From Flavobacterium sp. 140616W15 (GTDB taxonomy: Bacteria > Bacteroidota > Bacteroidia > Flavobacteriales > Flavobacteriaceae): 64,000 nt of DNA. The position numbers and the translations under genes were made by a program. Each line of letters opens with the position of its first letter. The stretch's first letter is position 1. Of the stretch, positions 36,797-46,369 are shown piece after piece. The notes under the pieces are model-generated. The model made no database searches. It was not told the DNA's origin and saw only the letters and a list, made by a program, of their open reading frames with translations. The stretch is from positions 4,871,223-4,935,222 of the forward strand of contig NZ_CP033068.1 in the NCBI RefSeq assembly GCF_003668995.1, in the 5' to 3' direction.

Positions 36797-39700
36797 TTAG
36801 AAAGATAGCTCAATACCAAAAGACCATGTTTTAGTAAAAGGATAAGATCTTCCCCAGAAAATTTCTGATTCGTCGATTTCTGGATCAACAGGAAGGCGAC
36901 TATCTGCCCAGGTCACTAAGTTTTCACCCGAAGTGTATATTCTTAGTTTTTCTAAACCAGCTTTTTTGATAAAATCTTTTGGCAAGCTGTATCCTAAACT
37001 AAAGTTTTTAAGACGTAGGTAAGACATATCAAGTAAATATCTTGATTGCGTAATAAAGTTATTCATACCGTTAGTACCACCTCCAAAAGCAACTGATTCG
37101 CTACCAGCATGTGGATTTGGCCAATATGCATCTGTGTTAGTTGGTGTCCAATAGTCAGCTTGGTTGGCATACATTTGTTGTGGATGACGATAGAAAGGTA
37201 ATACAGCATCAGAAGCAGCCCAATAGTCACGTTTAGCGACTCCTTGAAAGAATGCCGACACATCAAACCCATGAAACTTTCCACCTAAAGTTATTCCGTA
37301 TTTGTAACGAGGTGTTGAGTTTCCAATTTTACTTAAATCCCCATGATCATCTGCAGTTCCTGCTCCACGTGAAATAACACCGTCACCATTAGTGTCTACA
37401 TAATGCACATCTCCAGGGCCGTATTTAAAATTACCAAGCATTGTTTTAGAATAGTCTACTCCATTTACCGTTTTACCATTATTAGTAAATACGTCAGTAG
37501 ATTGTAGCAATCTGTCACTTGTTAAGCCCCAAATCTGACCAACTTCGTATCCATCATAATAAGGATGTGTGCCAGCTGAAACTAAACCTAGTAGTTTAGA
37601 AGTATTATTCCATTTTGTAATTACAGATTTGTAATCTGATAAAGCCACATCAACAAATACAGAAGCGTTTTCGTTTATTTGTTTGTTAAAATTTAAAGCC
37701 AATTCCCATCCTCTTGTTCTCATGTTTCCTGAGTTGGTTTGAGCTGCATTCTGGCCAAACGACCCCGGAAGTGTTATACCAGGAGCTAGCATTCCTTTGG
37801 TGTCACGTTGGTACCAGTCAAATGAAGCACCAAACATATTAAATATTCTAATATCGATACCAATATCTTTTGTATATACTTTTTCCCAAGTTAATGATGG
37901 GTCAACATTAGTTGGTAAATCAGTAGAAGGAGGTAAAACAGCTCCACCATTAATCCAAGAAGGATTTTTAGAGTTTAATACTGCTAAGAAAGCGTTGTTT
38001 CCAATATTCTGGTTTCCAATAGCTCCCATAGAAGCACGTAATTTAAGGTCATTTAACCAATCACGTGTATTTTCCATGAATTTTTCATTGCTAATTCTGT
38101 ATCCTACAGAAGCTGACGGGAAGAATCCCCATTGTTGATCTGTTGGGAATTTAGAAGAACCATCATAACGACCATTTAATTCTAATAAATAAATTCCCTT
38201 ATAATCATAATTTACACGAGCAAAGAAACCTGCAATTGAATAGTCTGTTTCTGCTGGATTTAAATCTTTATTAGCAGCTCCAGAAACAAATTGTTCGCCT
38301 ACTGCAAGATTAAATTCTGGTTTAGATTTGTCTAAAAGGGTATTTCTTCTGGCATAAGTACGAGAGAAATTTTGCCACTCTGAGTTAAAACCTCCTAAGA
38401 ATTTTAAATTATGATTGTTAAATTGTTTCTTGTAGTTAGCATAGATGTTTACCACATTTGTTTTTGATTGTGATTTTGATTGCGCTACAAAATCATTTCC
38501 TGCTTCAAGAGTAGCAGGAATAGCTGTTTGTATAGTTGTAGCATCATAAGGCATAGCTGACCAGTTATCCCATGCTTGAAATTTCCCTCCGTTTTGTTTT
38601 CTTGTATAATAATCAGTTACACTGCTTATTTCTGTTATTAAATTAAGGTCTTTTGCAATTTGCGCAGTAAATTTAGCACTTAATCTGTTGTTGTTTTTTT
38701 CATCTTCATTCACAGAAGCATTAGATAAATATCCTCCCGCAGTACGGAAATTATATCCTCTGTACGTACCAAAATTAGGTGTGTATTGTCCCCAACGAAG
38801 TGCATAGCCAAGATAATTTGTATAGGTTGTATCATCTGTGCCAGCACCACCATAATAATTAAATGGATATTCGTAAGTACTACTAATATTCATTACTCTG
38901 AAATCAGCAGTAAGCCAATCGGCTAATTTTGTTGTAAAACCTAAATTTATATTTGTTCTTTTTCTAGTCTCTTGATTTACTCTTAGCATTCCTTTTTGAT
39001 CAGAAAGCGCAAATGAAGCGAAGAAAGAACTGTTGTCGCCTAAGTTACCTTGTGCAGAAAAATTGTGGGTAGTTTGTATCGCATTTTTTGCGTACAATTC
39101 TTTATTAGTATCCCATACTCTGTAGAAATAAGGATTTCCTCCTATAATTTCCCAGTCTTCACCATAAATCATTTCATTGCTAGTACGGTTATTTGCGTAT
39201 TTTTCTTTCCATTCTACAATTTTTGGAAGTAAGATATTGTAATTTGCACCAAAGAACTCAGGAGAAAGCGCAGTACGGTCTGCTGCAGCAATTAAGCCTG
39301 GAATTTCTTCTGTTGGATCTAAGAATTTTAAAGTAGAAATAGGATTACTTATAGCAGTGTTTCCGCTATAAGAAAATCTAACTTTTCCTTCACCTGTTTT
39401 ACCTCCTTTTGTGGTAATAAGGATTACACCAAAGGCTGCACGAGCTCCATAGATAGAAGCCGAAGCAGCATCTTTTAGTACAGATATTGATTCTACATCA
39501 TTTGGATTAATAAGAGACATGTCAGTTGGAACACCATCTACTAAAACAAGAGGGGCATCAGAAGCATTAGTATTGACAGTTCCAGCACCACGGATGTTTA
39601 TGTTTGCTGGACGATTAAGGTTTCCTGAGTTAAAATTGATGTTTACACCTGGAGTAGTACCTTGTAGTGCTTTGGTAACATCTGTTAAAGGTCGGGTTCC

Positions 39701-40087
39701 TAGTGTTTTACTAACATCGATAGAGGCAACAGCACCAGTTAAGTTGGCTTTTTTCTGAGAAGAAAACCCTACGACTACTACTTCATCTAATTTGGAAATA
39801 CTTTCTGAAAGGTCAACGTTGAGCTTTTGTTGTCCCTCAAATTTGATCACTTTAGTTTCAAATCCCATATAGCTAAAGCTAAGGCTTTGTCCCGGTGATA
39901 CAGCAATACTGTAGTTTCCATCAAAATCTGTTGAGCTACCATTTGCAGTTCCTTGAATAAGGACGCTAACTCCAGGTATAGGAATCCCATCCGCTTTGTT
40001 TTTTACAGTTCCGGTAATTGTTTTTGTTTGCCCAAATGTTACTTGAATGAACAAAACCAACAATGAAATAAGGAATAATTTTTTCAT
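36797..40087 (-). CDS. SusC/RagA family TonB-dependent outer-membrane transporter
   Basis: The 1096-residue protein carries a signal peptide (residues 1-19), a carboxypeptidase-regulatory-like domain (about 23-105, ITGTVKNKADGIPIPGVSV), a TonB box region, a plug with LVLVDGVPTDMSLINPNDVESISVLKDA, and a 22-strand barrel ending in aromatic Phe. It would import oligosaccharides or muropeptides across the outer membrane with its SusD partner. Transcription starts from a TAnnTTTG promoter at 40118-40125 with a DeoR-type operator at its -33 region. Confidence 0.94.
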   Translation of the reverse strand: MKKLFLISLLVLFIQVTFGQTKTITGTVKNKADGIPIPGVSVLIQGTANGSSTDFDGNYSIAVSPGQSLSFSYMGFETKVIKFEGQQKLNVDLSESISKLDEVVVVGFSSQKKANLTGAVASIDVSKTLGTRPLTDVTKALQGTTPGVNINFNSGNLNRPANINIRGAGTVNTNASDAPLVLVDGVPTDMSLINPNDVESISVLKDAASASIYGARAAFGVILITTKGGKTGEGKVRFSYSGNTAISNPISTLKFLDPTEEIPGLIAAADRTALSPEFFGANYNILLPKIVEWKEKYANNRTSNEMIYGEDWEIIGGNPYFYRVWDTNKELYAKNAIQTTHNFSAQGNLGDNSSFFASFALSDQKGMLRVNQETRKRTNINLGFTTKLADWLTADFRVMNISSTYEYPFNYYGGAGTDDTTYTNYLGYALRWGQYTPNFGTYRGYNFRTAGGYLSNASVNEDEKNNNRLSAKFTAQIAKDLNLITEISSVTDYYTRKQNGGKFQAWDNWSAMPYDATTIQTAIPATLEAGNDFVAQSKSQSKTNVVNIYANYKKQFNNHNLKFLGGFNSEWQNFSRTYARRNTLLDKSKPEFNLAVGEQFVSGAANKDLNPAETDYSIAGFFARVNYDYKGIYLLELNGRYDGSSKFPTDQQWGFFPSASVGYRISNEKFMENTRDWLNDLKLRASMGAIGNQNIGNNAFLAVLNSKNPSWINGGAVLPPSTDLPTNVDPSLTWEKVYTKDIGIDIRIFNMFGASFDWYQRDTKGMLAPGITLPGSFGQNAAQTNSGNMRTRGWELALNFNKQINENASVFVDVALSDYKSVITKWNNTSKLLGLVSAGTHPYYDGYEVGQIWGLTSDRLLQSTDVFTNNGKTVNGVDYSKTMLGNFKYGPGDVHYVDTNGDGVISRGAGTADDHGDLSKIGNSTPRYKYGITLGGKFHGFDVSAFFQGVAKRDYWAASDAVLPFYRHPQQMYANQADYWTPTNTDAYWPNPHAGSESVAFGGGTNGMNNFITQSRYLLDMSYLRLKNFSLGYSLPKDFIKKAGLEKLRIYTSGENLVTWADSRLPVDPEIDESEIFWGRSYPFTKTWSFGIELSF

Positions 40088-40117
40088 GATTATTTGGTTT
40101 TTTTAATGGTTGTTGAG

Positions 40118-40125
40118 CAAATATA
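40118..40125 (-). promoter_or_regulatory. susC promoter -7 element
   Basis: On the minus strand this reads TATATTTG, a perfect TAnnTTTG, 30 bases before the susC start codon. The operator copy at 40144-40160 covers the place of the -33 element. Confidence 0.6.
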
Positions 40126-40143
40126 TTTATTTATTGCATATAA

Positions 40144-40160
40144 ATGCGGTATATTGTAAT
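40144..40160 (-). promoter_or_regulatory. Putative DeoR operator O1 (susC -33 region)
   Basis: ATGCGGTATATTGTAAT matches the shared motif ATGCGTTATTTTGCATTA at most positions. Its centre is about 30 bp upstream of the centre of the susC -7 element, in the same relative orientation as the copy in front of nagB. Confidence 0.6.
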
Positions 40161-40182
40161 TATTTTCAAAAATAAATTAAAA

Positions 40183-40200
40183 TAATGCAAAATAACGCAT
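40183..40200 (-). promoter_or_regulatory. Putative DeoR operator O2
   Basis: TAATGCAAAATAACGCAT is the reverse complement of ATGCGTTATTTTGCATTA and differs at a single base from O5 in front of nagB (TAATGTAAAATAACGCAT). It is in the 246-bp divergent region between susC and the regulator gene. Confidence 0.65.
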
Positions 40201-40242
40201 ATTTTTATTGTACTAGCCCTAGTTTTGGTTTTTTGAAATAAA

Positions 40243-40260
40243 ATACGCAAACTATTGCAT
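40243..40260 (+). promoter_or_regulatory. Putative DeoR operator O3
   Basis: ATACGCAAACTATTGCAT is a weaker copy of the motif, about 40 bases upstream of the regulator gene's own TATATTTG promoter element (40300-40307), consistent with autoregulation. Confidence 0.45.
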
Positions 40261-40299
40261 TTGTTGAGGTGTTCTCCAATTTTGAATTGAATTATTTGA

Positions 40300-40307
40300 T
40301 ATATTTG
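40300..40307 (+). promoter_or_regulatory. -7 promoter element of the DeoR regulator gene
   Basis: TATATTTG is a perfect TAnnTTTG 27 bases before the ATG; a TTTG at 40281-40284 could serve as the upstream element with a 15-base spacer. Confidence 0.5.
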
Positions 40308-40333
40308 TGCTAAATCTTATTAATTTATAAAAA

Positions 40334-41083
40334 ATGCTAAAAGCCGAAAGACATAAATATATAATGACTAGACTCTTTGAAGATCAAAAAGTCGTTACAA
40401 CAGACTTGGCTTTGGCTTTAGATTTGTCTGAGGACACGATAAGAAGAGATTTGAACGAACTGGACAGTAAGAATCTTCTTGAGAAAGTTTATGGCGGGGC
40501 AATACTGCCTACAGAAAAGCCTGCTAATGTTTTTGATATTGCTATAACAGCAGAAGAAGAGAAGAAAGAAATCGTAACAAAGGCATTGTCATTATTGCAC
40601 GATGGACAAGTTATTATAATGAGTGGAGGAAGCACTAATTTAGTTTTTGCAAAGCTAATTCCCTCGGATTTGAAGGCTACTATTTATACGTATAGTTTAC
40701 CAATAGCTATGCAGCTATCACAACACCCAAACATTGATTTGATATTCATAGGTGGAAAAATGCAGAAAAATGCAATGGTTACCATAGGTATGGATGTGAT
40801 ACAGGTTTTGTCTAAGATTAAAGCAGATATTTGTTTTATTGGCGCCAGTAGTATCAATGTTAAACAAGGCTTAACAGAGGTAGGTTATGAAATCTCTATT
40901 GTTAAAAAAGCAATGATAGAATCTTCAGATAGAGTTGTTTCTATGTTTTCTTCAAATAAATTAAATACAAAAATGCCGCATGTTGTTTGCGAATTAAGCC
41001 AGTTAGATACTATTGTTACTAATTTAGATCCAGAAGATTTAAGGCTGGAAGAATATAGAAAATCTGGAGTTTTTGTGTTGTAA
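40334..41083 (+). CDS. DeoR/GlpR family transcriptional regulator
   Basis: The 249-residue protein has an N-terminal winged helix-turn-helix (residues about 3-58; VVTTDLALALDLSEDTIRRDLNEL) and a C-terminal sugar-phosphate sensor of the DeoR type (VYGGAILP, ISIVKKAMIESSDRVVSMFSSNKL). DeoR regulators respond to phosphorylated sugars; GlcNAc-6-P, MurNAc-6-P or GlcN-6-P would fit here. The gene stands between the two arms of the locus and is flanked on both sides by copies of one operator-like motif. Confidence 0.92.
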   Translation: MLKAERHKYIMTRLFEDQKVVTTDLALALDLSEDTIRRDLNELDSKNLLEKVYGGAILPTEKPANVFDIAITAEEEKKEIVTKALSLLHDGQVIIMSGGSTNLVFAKLIPSDLKATIYTYSLPIAMQLSQHPNIDLIFIGGKMQKNAMVTIGMDVIQVLSKIKADICFIGASSINVKQGLTEVGYEISIVKKAMIESSDRVVSMFSSNKLNTKMPHVVCELSQLDTIVTNLDPEDLRLEEYRKSGVFVL

Positions 41084-41105
41084 TTTGAAATTCAATCAAT
41101 AAATT

Positions 41106-41122
41106 ATGCGTTATTTTACGGT
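41106..41122 (+). promoter_or_regulatory. Putative DeoR operator O4
   Basis: ATGCGTTATTTTACGGT begins exactly like the consensus and lies in the spacer between the regulator and nagB. With O5 it forms an inverted pair whose outer ends are 57 bp apart. Confidence 0.6.
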
Positions 41123-41144
41123 ATTTGAATTTATTTTTGTTAAA

Positions 41145-41162
41145 TAATGTAAAATAACGCAT
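41145..41162 (+). promoter_or_regulatory. Putative DeoR operator O5 (nagB -33 region)
   Basis: TAATGTAAAATAACGCAT is a near-exact copy of O2. Its centre is 30 bp upstream of the centre of the nagB -7 element, the same geometry as O1 at susC. Confidence 0.65.
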
Positions 41163-41179
41163 CCGTTTTGTTTTTTGTA

Positions 41180-41187
41180 TATATTTG
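41180..41187 (+). promoter_or_regulatory. nagB promoter -7 element
   Basis: TATATTTG fits TAnnTTTG perfectly and lies 32 bases before the ATG of nagB. Confidence 0.6.
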
Positions 41188-41218
41188 TTAAACTAATTTT
41201 TTAACTAAGAGATATATT

Positions 41219-43144
41219 ATGAAAACCAATACTTCTTTGGCTTACGACATACCAGGTAAATTTGAAGAAACCCGATTTGAGAAAAACCATAATGTGATTT
41301 TTGATAACTCAATTGTAGGTTCTAAAGCAGTTGCCCAGGAAATGGCCGAATTAATACGTTCAAAACAAGCTAAAAACAAAACGTGTGTACTTGGTCTGGC
41401 AACAGGCTCATCACCTATAAAAGTATACGAAGAGTTAGTTCGAATGCACAAAGAAGAAGGACTTAGTTTTTACAATGTAATATCTTTTAATTTGGATGAA
41501 TATTATCCAATGACCAAAGAAAATCGTCAGAGTTACCATTATTTCATGCATCAGTATCTGTTTAATCATATAGATATTAAACCTGAAAATGTAAATATTC
41601 CAGACGGAACAGTTGTTTTAGAAGAACTTAATCAATATTGTGTTGATTATGAAATGAAAATAAAAGAAGCTGGAGGACTTGATTTTCAGTTGTTAGGAAT
41701 TGGACGTACAGGACATGTAGGTTTTAATGAACCTGGTTCGCATATTAATTCAGGAACTAGAATTATAACATTAGATCATATCACTAGAGTCGACGCTTCA
41801 TCAGATTTTAATGGTATTGATAACGTTCCAAAAAGAGCGATTACAATGGGAGTTTCAACAATTCTTAGATCAAAAAGAATTGTTTTGATGGCTTGGGGAC
41901 AAAATAAAGCCGCAATTATCAAGAGAACCATTCAAGGAGATATAAGTTCAGAAGTTCCTGCTACATTTCTACAAAATCATTCCAATGCGACTTTTGTGTT
42001 AGATCAGTCTTCGGCATCTGAATTAACTCGTTTTGAAACGCCATGGCTAGTTGGTGGATGTACTTGGACACAAGAATTAAAAAGCAAAGCAATCGTTTGG
42101 CTTTGTAAAGAAACCAAACAATCGATATTAAAACTCACCGATAGAGACTATAATAATAATGGAATGTCAGACCTTTTAGCTCAAGAAGGTTCAGCATATG
42201 ATTTGAATATTAATATGTTCAATGTTTTGCAACACACCATTACAGGTTGGCCAGGAGGGAAACCCAATACTTCAGATTCGCATAGACCTGAAAGAGCTAA
42301 TCCAGCAAAGAAAAGAGTAATCCTTTTTAGTCCACATCCAGATGATGATGTGATTTCTATGGGAGGAACATTCTCAAAATTAATAAAACAAGGACATGAT
42401 GTACATGTGGTGTATCAAACTTCAGGAAATATAGCAGTTACAGATGATGAAGCATTAAAATTTGCAGAAGTATGTAACGATTTTATTGGAAAAGATATCG
42501 ATGGAGTAAACTTCTCATCAGTTATTGATTTTCTAAATAATAAGACAGAGAATCAGGTAGATTCATTAGAAGTTCGAAAGTTGAAAGGGTTGATAAGAAG
42601 ACGTGAATCGTATGCAGCTACAAGATATATTGGTTTAAAAGATGAGAATACGCATTTTTTAGATCTGCCTTTTTATGAAACGGGTCAAATAAAGAAAAAC
42701 CCTTTAGGATTAGAAGATATTGCAATTGTTAAAGATATTATAGCAAAAATAAAACCACATCAGGTATTTGCAGCAGGAGACTTGGCAGATCCGCATGGAA
42801 CTCATGAAGTATGCCTGAATGCTATATTTGCAGCAATGAAGGAATTAAAAACCGAAGCGTATATGTACGATTGTTGGTTATGGTTGTACAGAGGTGCTTG
42901 GCATGAGTGGGATATTCATGAGATAGACATGGCTGTGCCGTTGAGTCCAGACGAAGTAACTATTAAAAGACATGCTATTTTGTATCATCAATCTCAAAAA
43001 GACAGAGTAATGTTTCAAGGAAATGACTCAAGAGAATTTTGGGTACGAGCAGAAGAGCGTAATAAAAATACAGCAAGGTTATACGATGATTTAGGTCTTG
43101 CAGAATATGAAGCTATCGAAGCCTTTAAACGTTTTTATTACTAA
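41219..43144 (+). CDS. nagB: Glucosamine-6-phosphate deaminase NagB fused to a PIG-L deacetylase domain
   Basis: Residues about 20-285 are NagB, which converts GlcN-6-P to fructose-6-P and ammonia (LGLATGSSP, FNLDEYYP, LGIGRTGHVGFNEPGS). Residues about 365-640 are a PIG-L/LmbE-type zinc deacetylase with the motif H373-P-D-D-D377 and a downstream DPHGTH. The 641-residue fusion is typical of Bacteroidetes. The second domain could remove the acetyl group from GlcNAc-6-P, since no nagA gene is present in this locus; that assignment is inference. It is the first structural gene of the plus-strand arm, with an operator at its -33 region. Confidence 0.92.
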   Translation: MKTNTSLAYDIPGKFEETRFEKNHNVIFDNSIVGSKAVAQEMAELIRSKQAKNKTCVLGLATGSSPIKVYEELVRMHKEEGLSFYNVISFNLDEYYPMTKENRQSYHYFMHQYLFNHIDIKPENVNIPDGTVVLEELNQYCVDYEMKIKEAGGLDFQLLGIGRTGHVGFNEPGSHINSGTRIITLDHITRVDASSDFNGIDNVPKRAITMGVSTILRSKRIVLMAWGQNKAAIIKRTIQGDISSEVPATFLQNHSNATFVLDQSSASELTRFETPWLVGGCTWTQELKSKAIVWLCKETKQSILKLTDRDYNNNGMSDLLAQEGSAYDLNINMFNVLQHTITGWPGGKPNTSDSHRPERANPAKKRVILFSPHPDDDVISMGGTFSKLIKQGHDVHVVYQTSGNIAVTDDEALKFAEVCNDFIGKDIDGVNFSSVIDFLNNKTENQVDSLEVRKLKGLIRRRESYAATRYIGLKDENTHFLDLPFYETGQIKKNPLGLEDIAIVKDIIAKIKPHQVFAAGDLADPHGTHEVCLNAIFAAMKELKTEAYMYDCWLWLYRGAWHEWDIHEIDMAVPLSPDEVTIKRHAILYHQSQKDRVMFQGNDSREFWVRAEERNKNTARLYDDLGLAEYEAIEAFKRFYY

Positions 43145-43341
43145 TTACCCGATTTCGATTAACAAAAACTAATTTCCAAAATAAAGTCCTAATCCCGCAA
43201 GATTTATTACCGCGAACCTAACAAGTTTTAAAGACGAGTTAGGTTTAATCTTGCAAATTTTTAAGATCAAAAAAAGACCTTGAAAGACGATAATAGAGAT
43301 TAATTATTTTGTATTTTTAAAAAAACAATAGCACCAATTAA

Positions 43342-46257
43342 ATGTCCGATTCTCTTCAATTACAACACTTATCCGATTCATTAGAAGGAACTCTTTTTTA
43401 TGATGAGCTTCATAAAAAAATATATGCTACTGATGCTTCTGCTTATAGAATAATGCCAGTAGCAGTAGCAGTTCCAAAGACAGAAGAAGATATTGTTAAA
43501 ATTATTCGCTTTGCAGCAAAAAATAAAATTTCGATAACCCCTAGGACAGCAGGAACTTCTTTGGCTGGACAAACGGTGGGTAACGGAATAATTGTAGATG
43601 TTTCTAAGCATTTTACCAAAATTGTAGCATTTGATCCTATAAAAAAAACGGTAACAGTTCAACCTGGAGTAATTCGAGATGAACTGAATTTGTATTTAAA
43701 GCCGCATGGTTTATTTTTTGGGCCCAACACATCGACAACAAATCGATGCATGATTGGAGGAATGGTAGGAAATAATTCATCTGGAACGACATCTATACGA
43801 TATGGAGTTACCCGAGATAAAATAATCGAGATAAAGGCTATTTTAAGTGATGGCAGTACTGTTGTATTCAAAGAAATGTCTTCAGCAGAATTTATAGAGA
43901 AGACAAAAGGGGATTCGCTTGAAAGTAAAATTTACAAAGCAATTTACGAGGAACTTTCAAATAAAGAAAATCAGGAAGAGATTGTAAAAGAATTTCCAAA
44001 GCCAGAAATTCACCGAAGAAATACAGGCTATGCGATTGATTTATTATTAAAATCGGAGCTCTTCTCAGGGACAGAAAACAAAATAAATTTAGGAAAATTA
44101 CTTTGTGGAAGCGAAGGAACTTTAGCATTTACCACAGAGATTACATTGAAAGTAGATGATTTGCCACCAACAAATAATGTTATGGTTGTGGCACATTTTC
44201 ATACTATTCAAGAAAGTTTAGAAGCTGTAGTTACTGCTATGAAGCATCATTTGTACACCTGTGAAATGATGGATGATACGATATTAGATTGTACCAAAAC
44301 AAATAGAGAACAAGCAAAAAACAGGTTTTTTATTGTAGGAGAACCTAAGGCAGTTATCATGCTCGAAGTAGGATCGCATCATAGTATGGAAGATGCCGAA
44401 TTACAGGCAGATGCCTTGATAAAAGACCTTGAGGAAAATAATTTTGGGTACGCTTTGCCTAAAATTTATGGAGCCGATATTGATAAAATAAACGAATTAC
44501 GAAAAGCAGGACTTGGACTTTTAGGAAGTATTGTAGGTGATGATAAAGCAGCTGACTCTATTGAAGATACAGCTGTAGAACTAAGTGATTTGCCTAATTA
44601 TATCGCTGATTTCTCTGCCATGATGGAAAGTCATGGACAAAGTGCTATTTATTATGCACATGCAGGTGCAGGAGAAATTCACTTGCGTCCAGTTTTAAAT
44701 TTAAAAACAAAAGAAGGATTACACCAATTTAGAAACATTGCTACCGAAGTGGCTATTTTGGTGAAAAAATATAGAGGTTCATTGAGTGGAGAGCATGGAG
44801 ACGGAATAGTTCGTGGAGAGTTTTTACCTTTTATGATAGGAGAAAAAAATTATGAATTATTAAAACGAATCAAAAGCGCTTTTGATCCAGATACAATTTT
44901 GAATGTTGGAAAAATTGTGAACGCTTTCAAGATGGATGAAAACCTTCGTGTAGAAGCGGGTAGAGTAGAGCCAGATATAAAAACAATTCAGGATTTCTCG
45001 GATAGCATGGGGATTTTGCGTGCTGCCGAAAAATGCAATGGTTCAGGTGATTGTAGAAAATTACCTTCAGCGGGAGGAACTTTATGTCCGAGTTATCGAG
45101 CTACTAGAAATGAAAAAGATACTACTCGTGCCAGAGCCAATGCGTTGAGAGAATATCTAACTCATTCAGAGAAAGATAATAAATTTGATCACGAAGAATT
45201 ATATAAGGTATTTGAGTTGTGTGTGAGCTGTAAAGCCTGTGCAAGCGAGTGTCCAAGTAACGTAGATGTAGCGACTTTAAAATCGGAGTTTTTATACCAA
45301 TATCAAAAAGCAAATGGATTTTCTGTCCGAAATAAAATATTTGCTTTCAATTCAAAACTTAATAAACTCGGGAGTATAGCACCGTCTATGACTAATTTTG
45401 TAGCCAATCTAGCTTTGGTTAAAAAAAGTATGGGAATTGCATCCCAAAGACAGGTTCCATTATTAGCGCCAACGACTTTTAGAAAATGGTACGAAAAAAA
45501 TAAAAAAATAGCAGGAAGCAATTCTTTTACAAACGGAAAAGTCTATCTTTTTTGCGATGAGTTTACCAATTATTATGATGTTTCAGTTGGGATAGATGCC
45601 TATGAATTACTGACAGGATTAGGTTATGAAGTGATTGTAATAGATCACGAGGAAAGCGGAAGAGCTTTTATATCAAAAGGATTCTTGGAAGAAGCACAAG
45701 ATATAGCCAATAAAAACGTGGGTATCTTCAAGGATTTAATTTCAGAAAACACACCGTTGATAGGAATTGAACCCTCAGCAATATTAACTTTTAGAGACGA
45801 ATACATTCGATTGGCAAAAGACAAAGAAAGCGCTGAAAAATTATCGAAAAATACATTTACTATCGAAGAGTTCTTTAAGAAAGAAATTGCAACAGGAAAA
45901 ATCCATTCTGGACAATTTTCGGATGTAGAGAAAACAATTAAAATTCACGGACATTGTCATCAAAAATCATTGAGTACTGTTGAAGCTTCATTTGCAATGC
46001 TAAACGTACCTAAAAATAGTTCAGTTACCATTTATAATTCAGGTTGTTGTGGTATGGCAGGTTCCTTTGGATATGAAAAAGAGCATTACGAAATCAGTAT
46101 GCAAATGGGTGAAGATACTTTGTTCCCAAAGATACGTTCAACCGAAGCAACAACTGCAATTGCAGCTGCAGGAACGAGTTGCCGCCATCAGATTTTTGAC
46201 GGAACCAATAGAAAAGCAATGCATCCAGTGACGATTTTGAGGGATTGTTTGAAATAA
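43342..46257 (+). CDS. FAD- and Fe-S-binding dehydrogenase, D-lactate dehydrogenase-like
   Basis: The 971-residue protein combines a FAD_binding_4 domain (residues about 40-180, TPRTAGTSLAGQTVGNGIIVD), a FAD-oxidase C-terminal domain (about 270-545, SGEHGDGIVRGEF), a ferredoxin-like Fe-S segment (CVSCKACASECPSNV around residue 632) and a C-terminal CCG domain (GHCHQKS, SGCCGMAGSFGYEKEHYE). This layout is that of D-lactate or D-2-hydroxyacid dehydrogenases of the YdiJ/GlcD-GlpC type. As MurQ releases D-lactate, oxidation of D-lactate to pyruvate is the likely role. The 197-bp upstream gap holds no operator copy that I could see. Confidence 0.88.
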   Translation: MSDSLQLQHLSDSLEGTLFYDELHKKIYATDASAYRIMPVAVAVPKTEEDIVKIIRFAAKNKISITPRTAGTSLAGQTVGNGIIVDVSKHFTKIVAFDPIKKTVTVQPGVIRDELNLYLKPHGLFFGPNTSTTNRCMIGGMVGNNSSGTTSIRYGVTRDKIIEIKAILSDGSTVVFKEMSSAEFIEKTKGDSLESKIYKAIYEELSNKENQEEIVKEFPKPEIHRRNTGYAIDLLLKSELFSGTENKINLGKLLCGSEGTLAFTTEITLKVDDLPPTNNVMVVAHFHTIQESLEAVVTAMKHHLYTCEMMDDTILDCTKTNREQAKNRFFIVGEPKAVIMLEVGSHHSMEDAELQADALIKDLEENNFGYALPKIYGADIDKINELRKAGLGLLGSIVGDDKAADSIEDTAVELSDLPNYIADFSAMMESHGQSAIYYAHAGAGEIHLRPVLNLKTKEGLHQFRNIATEVAILVKKYRGSLSGEHGDGIVRGEFLPFMIGEKNYELLKRIKSAFDPDTILNVGKIVNAFKMDENLRVEAGRVEPDIKTIQDFSDSMGILRAAEKCNGSGDCRKLPSAGGTLCPSYRATRNEKDTTRARANALREYLTHSEKDNKFDHEELYKVFELCVSCKACASECPSNVDVATLKSEFLYQYQKANGFSVRNKIFAFNSKLNKLGSIAPSMTNFVANLALVKKSMGIASQRQVPLLAPTTFRKWYEKNKKIAGSNSFTNGKVYLFCDEFTNYYDVSVGIDAYELLTGLGYEVIVIDHEESGRAFISKGFLEEAQDIANKNVGIFKDLISENTPLIGIEPSAILTFRDEYIRLAKDKESAEKLSKNTFTIEEFFKKEIATGKIHSGQFSDVEKTIKIHGHCHQKSLSTVEASFAMLNVPKNSSVTIYNSGCCGMAGSFGYEKEHYEISMQMGEDTLFPKIRSTEATTAIAAAGTSCRHQIFDGTNRKAMHPVTILRDCLK

Positions 46258-46369
46258 ATTTCTCGAATATAAATTTTATATTTTTGTCAAAAGGTATCAG
46301 AAATAAAAAATCTCATACATTTTGAAGAAAAGCTATTGCCTTTTTTTAACCAAAAGAAACTATAATTCT

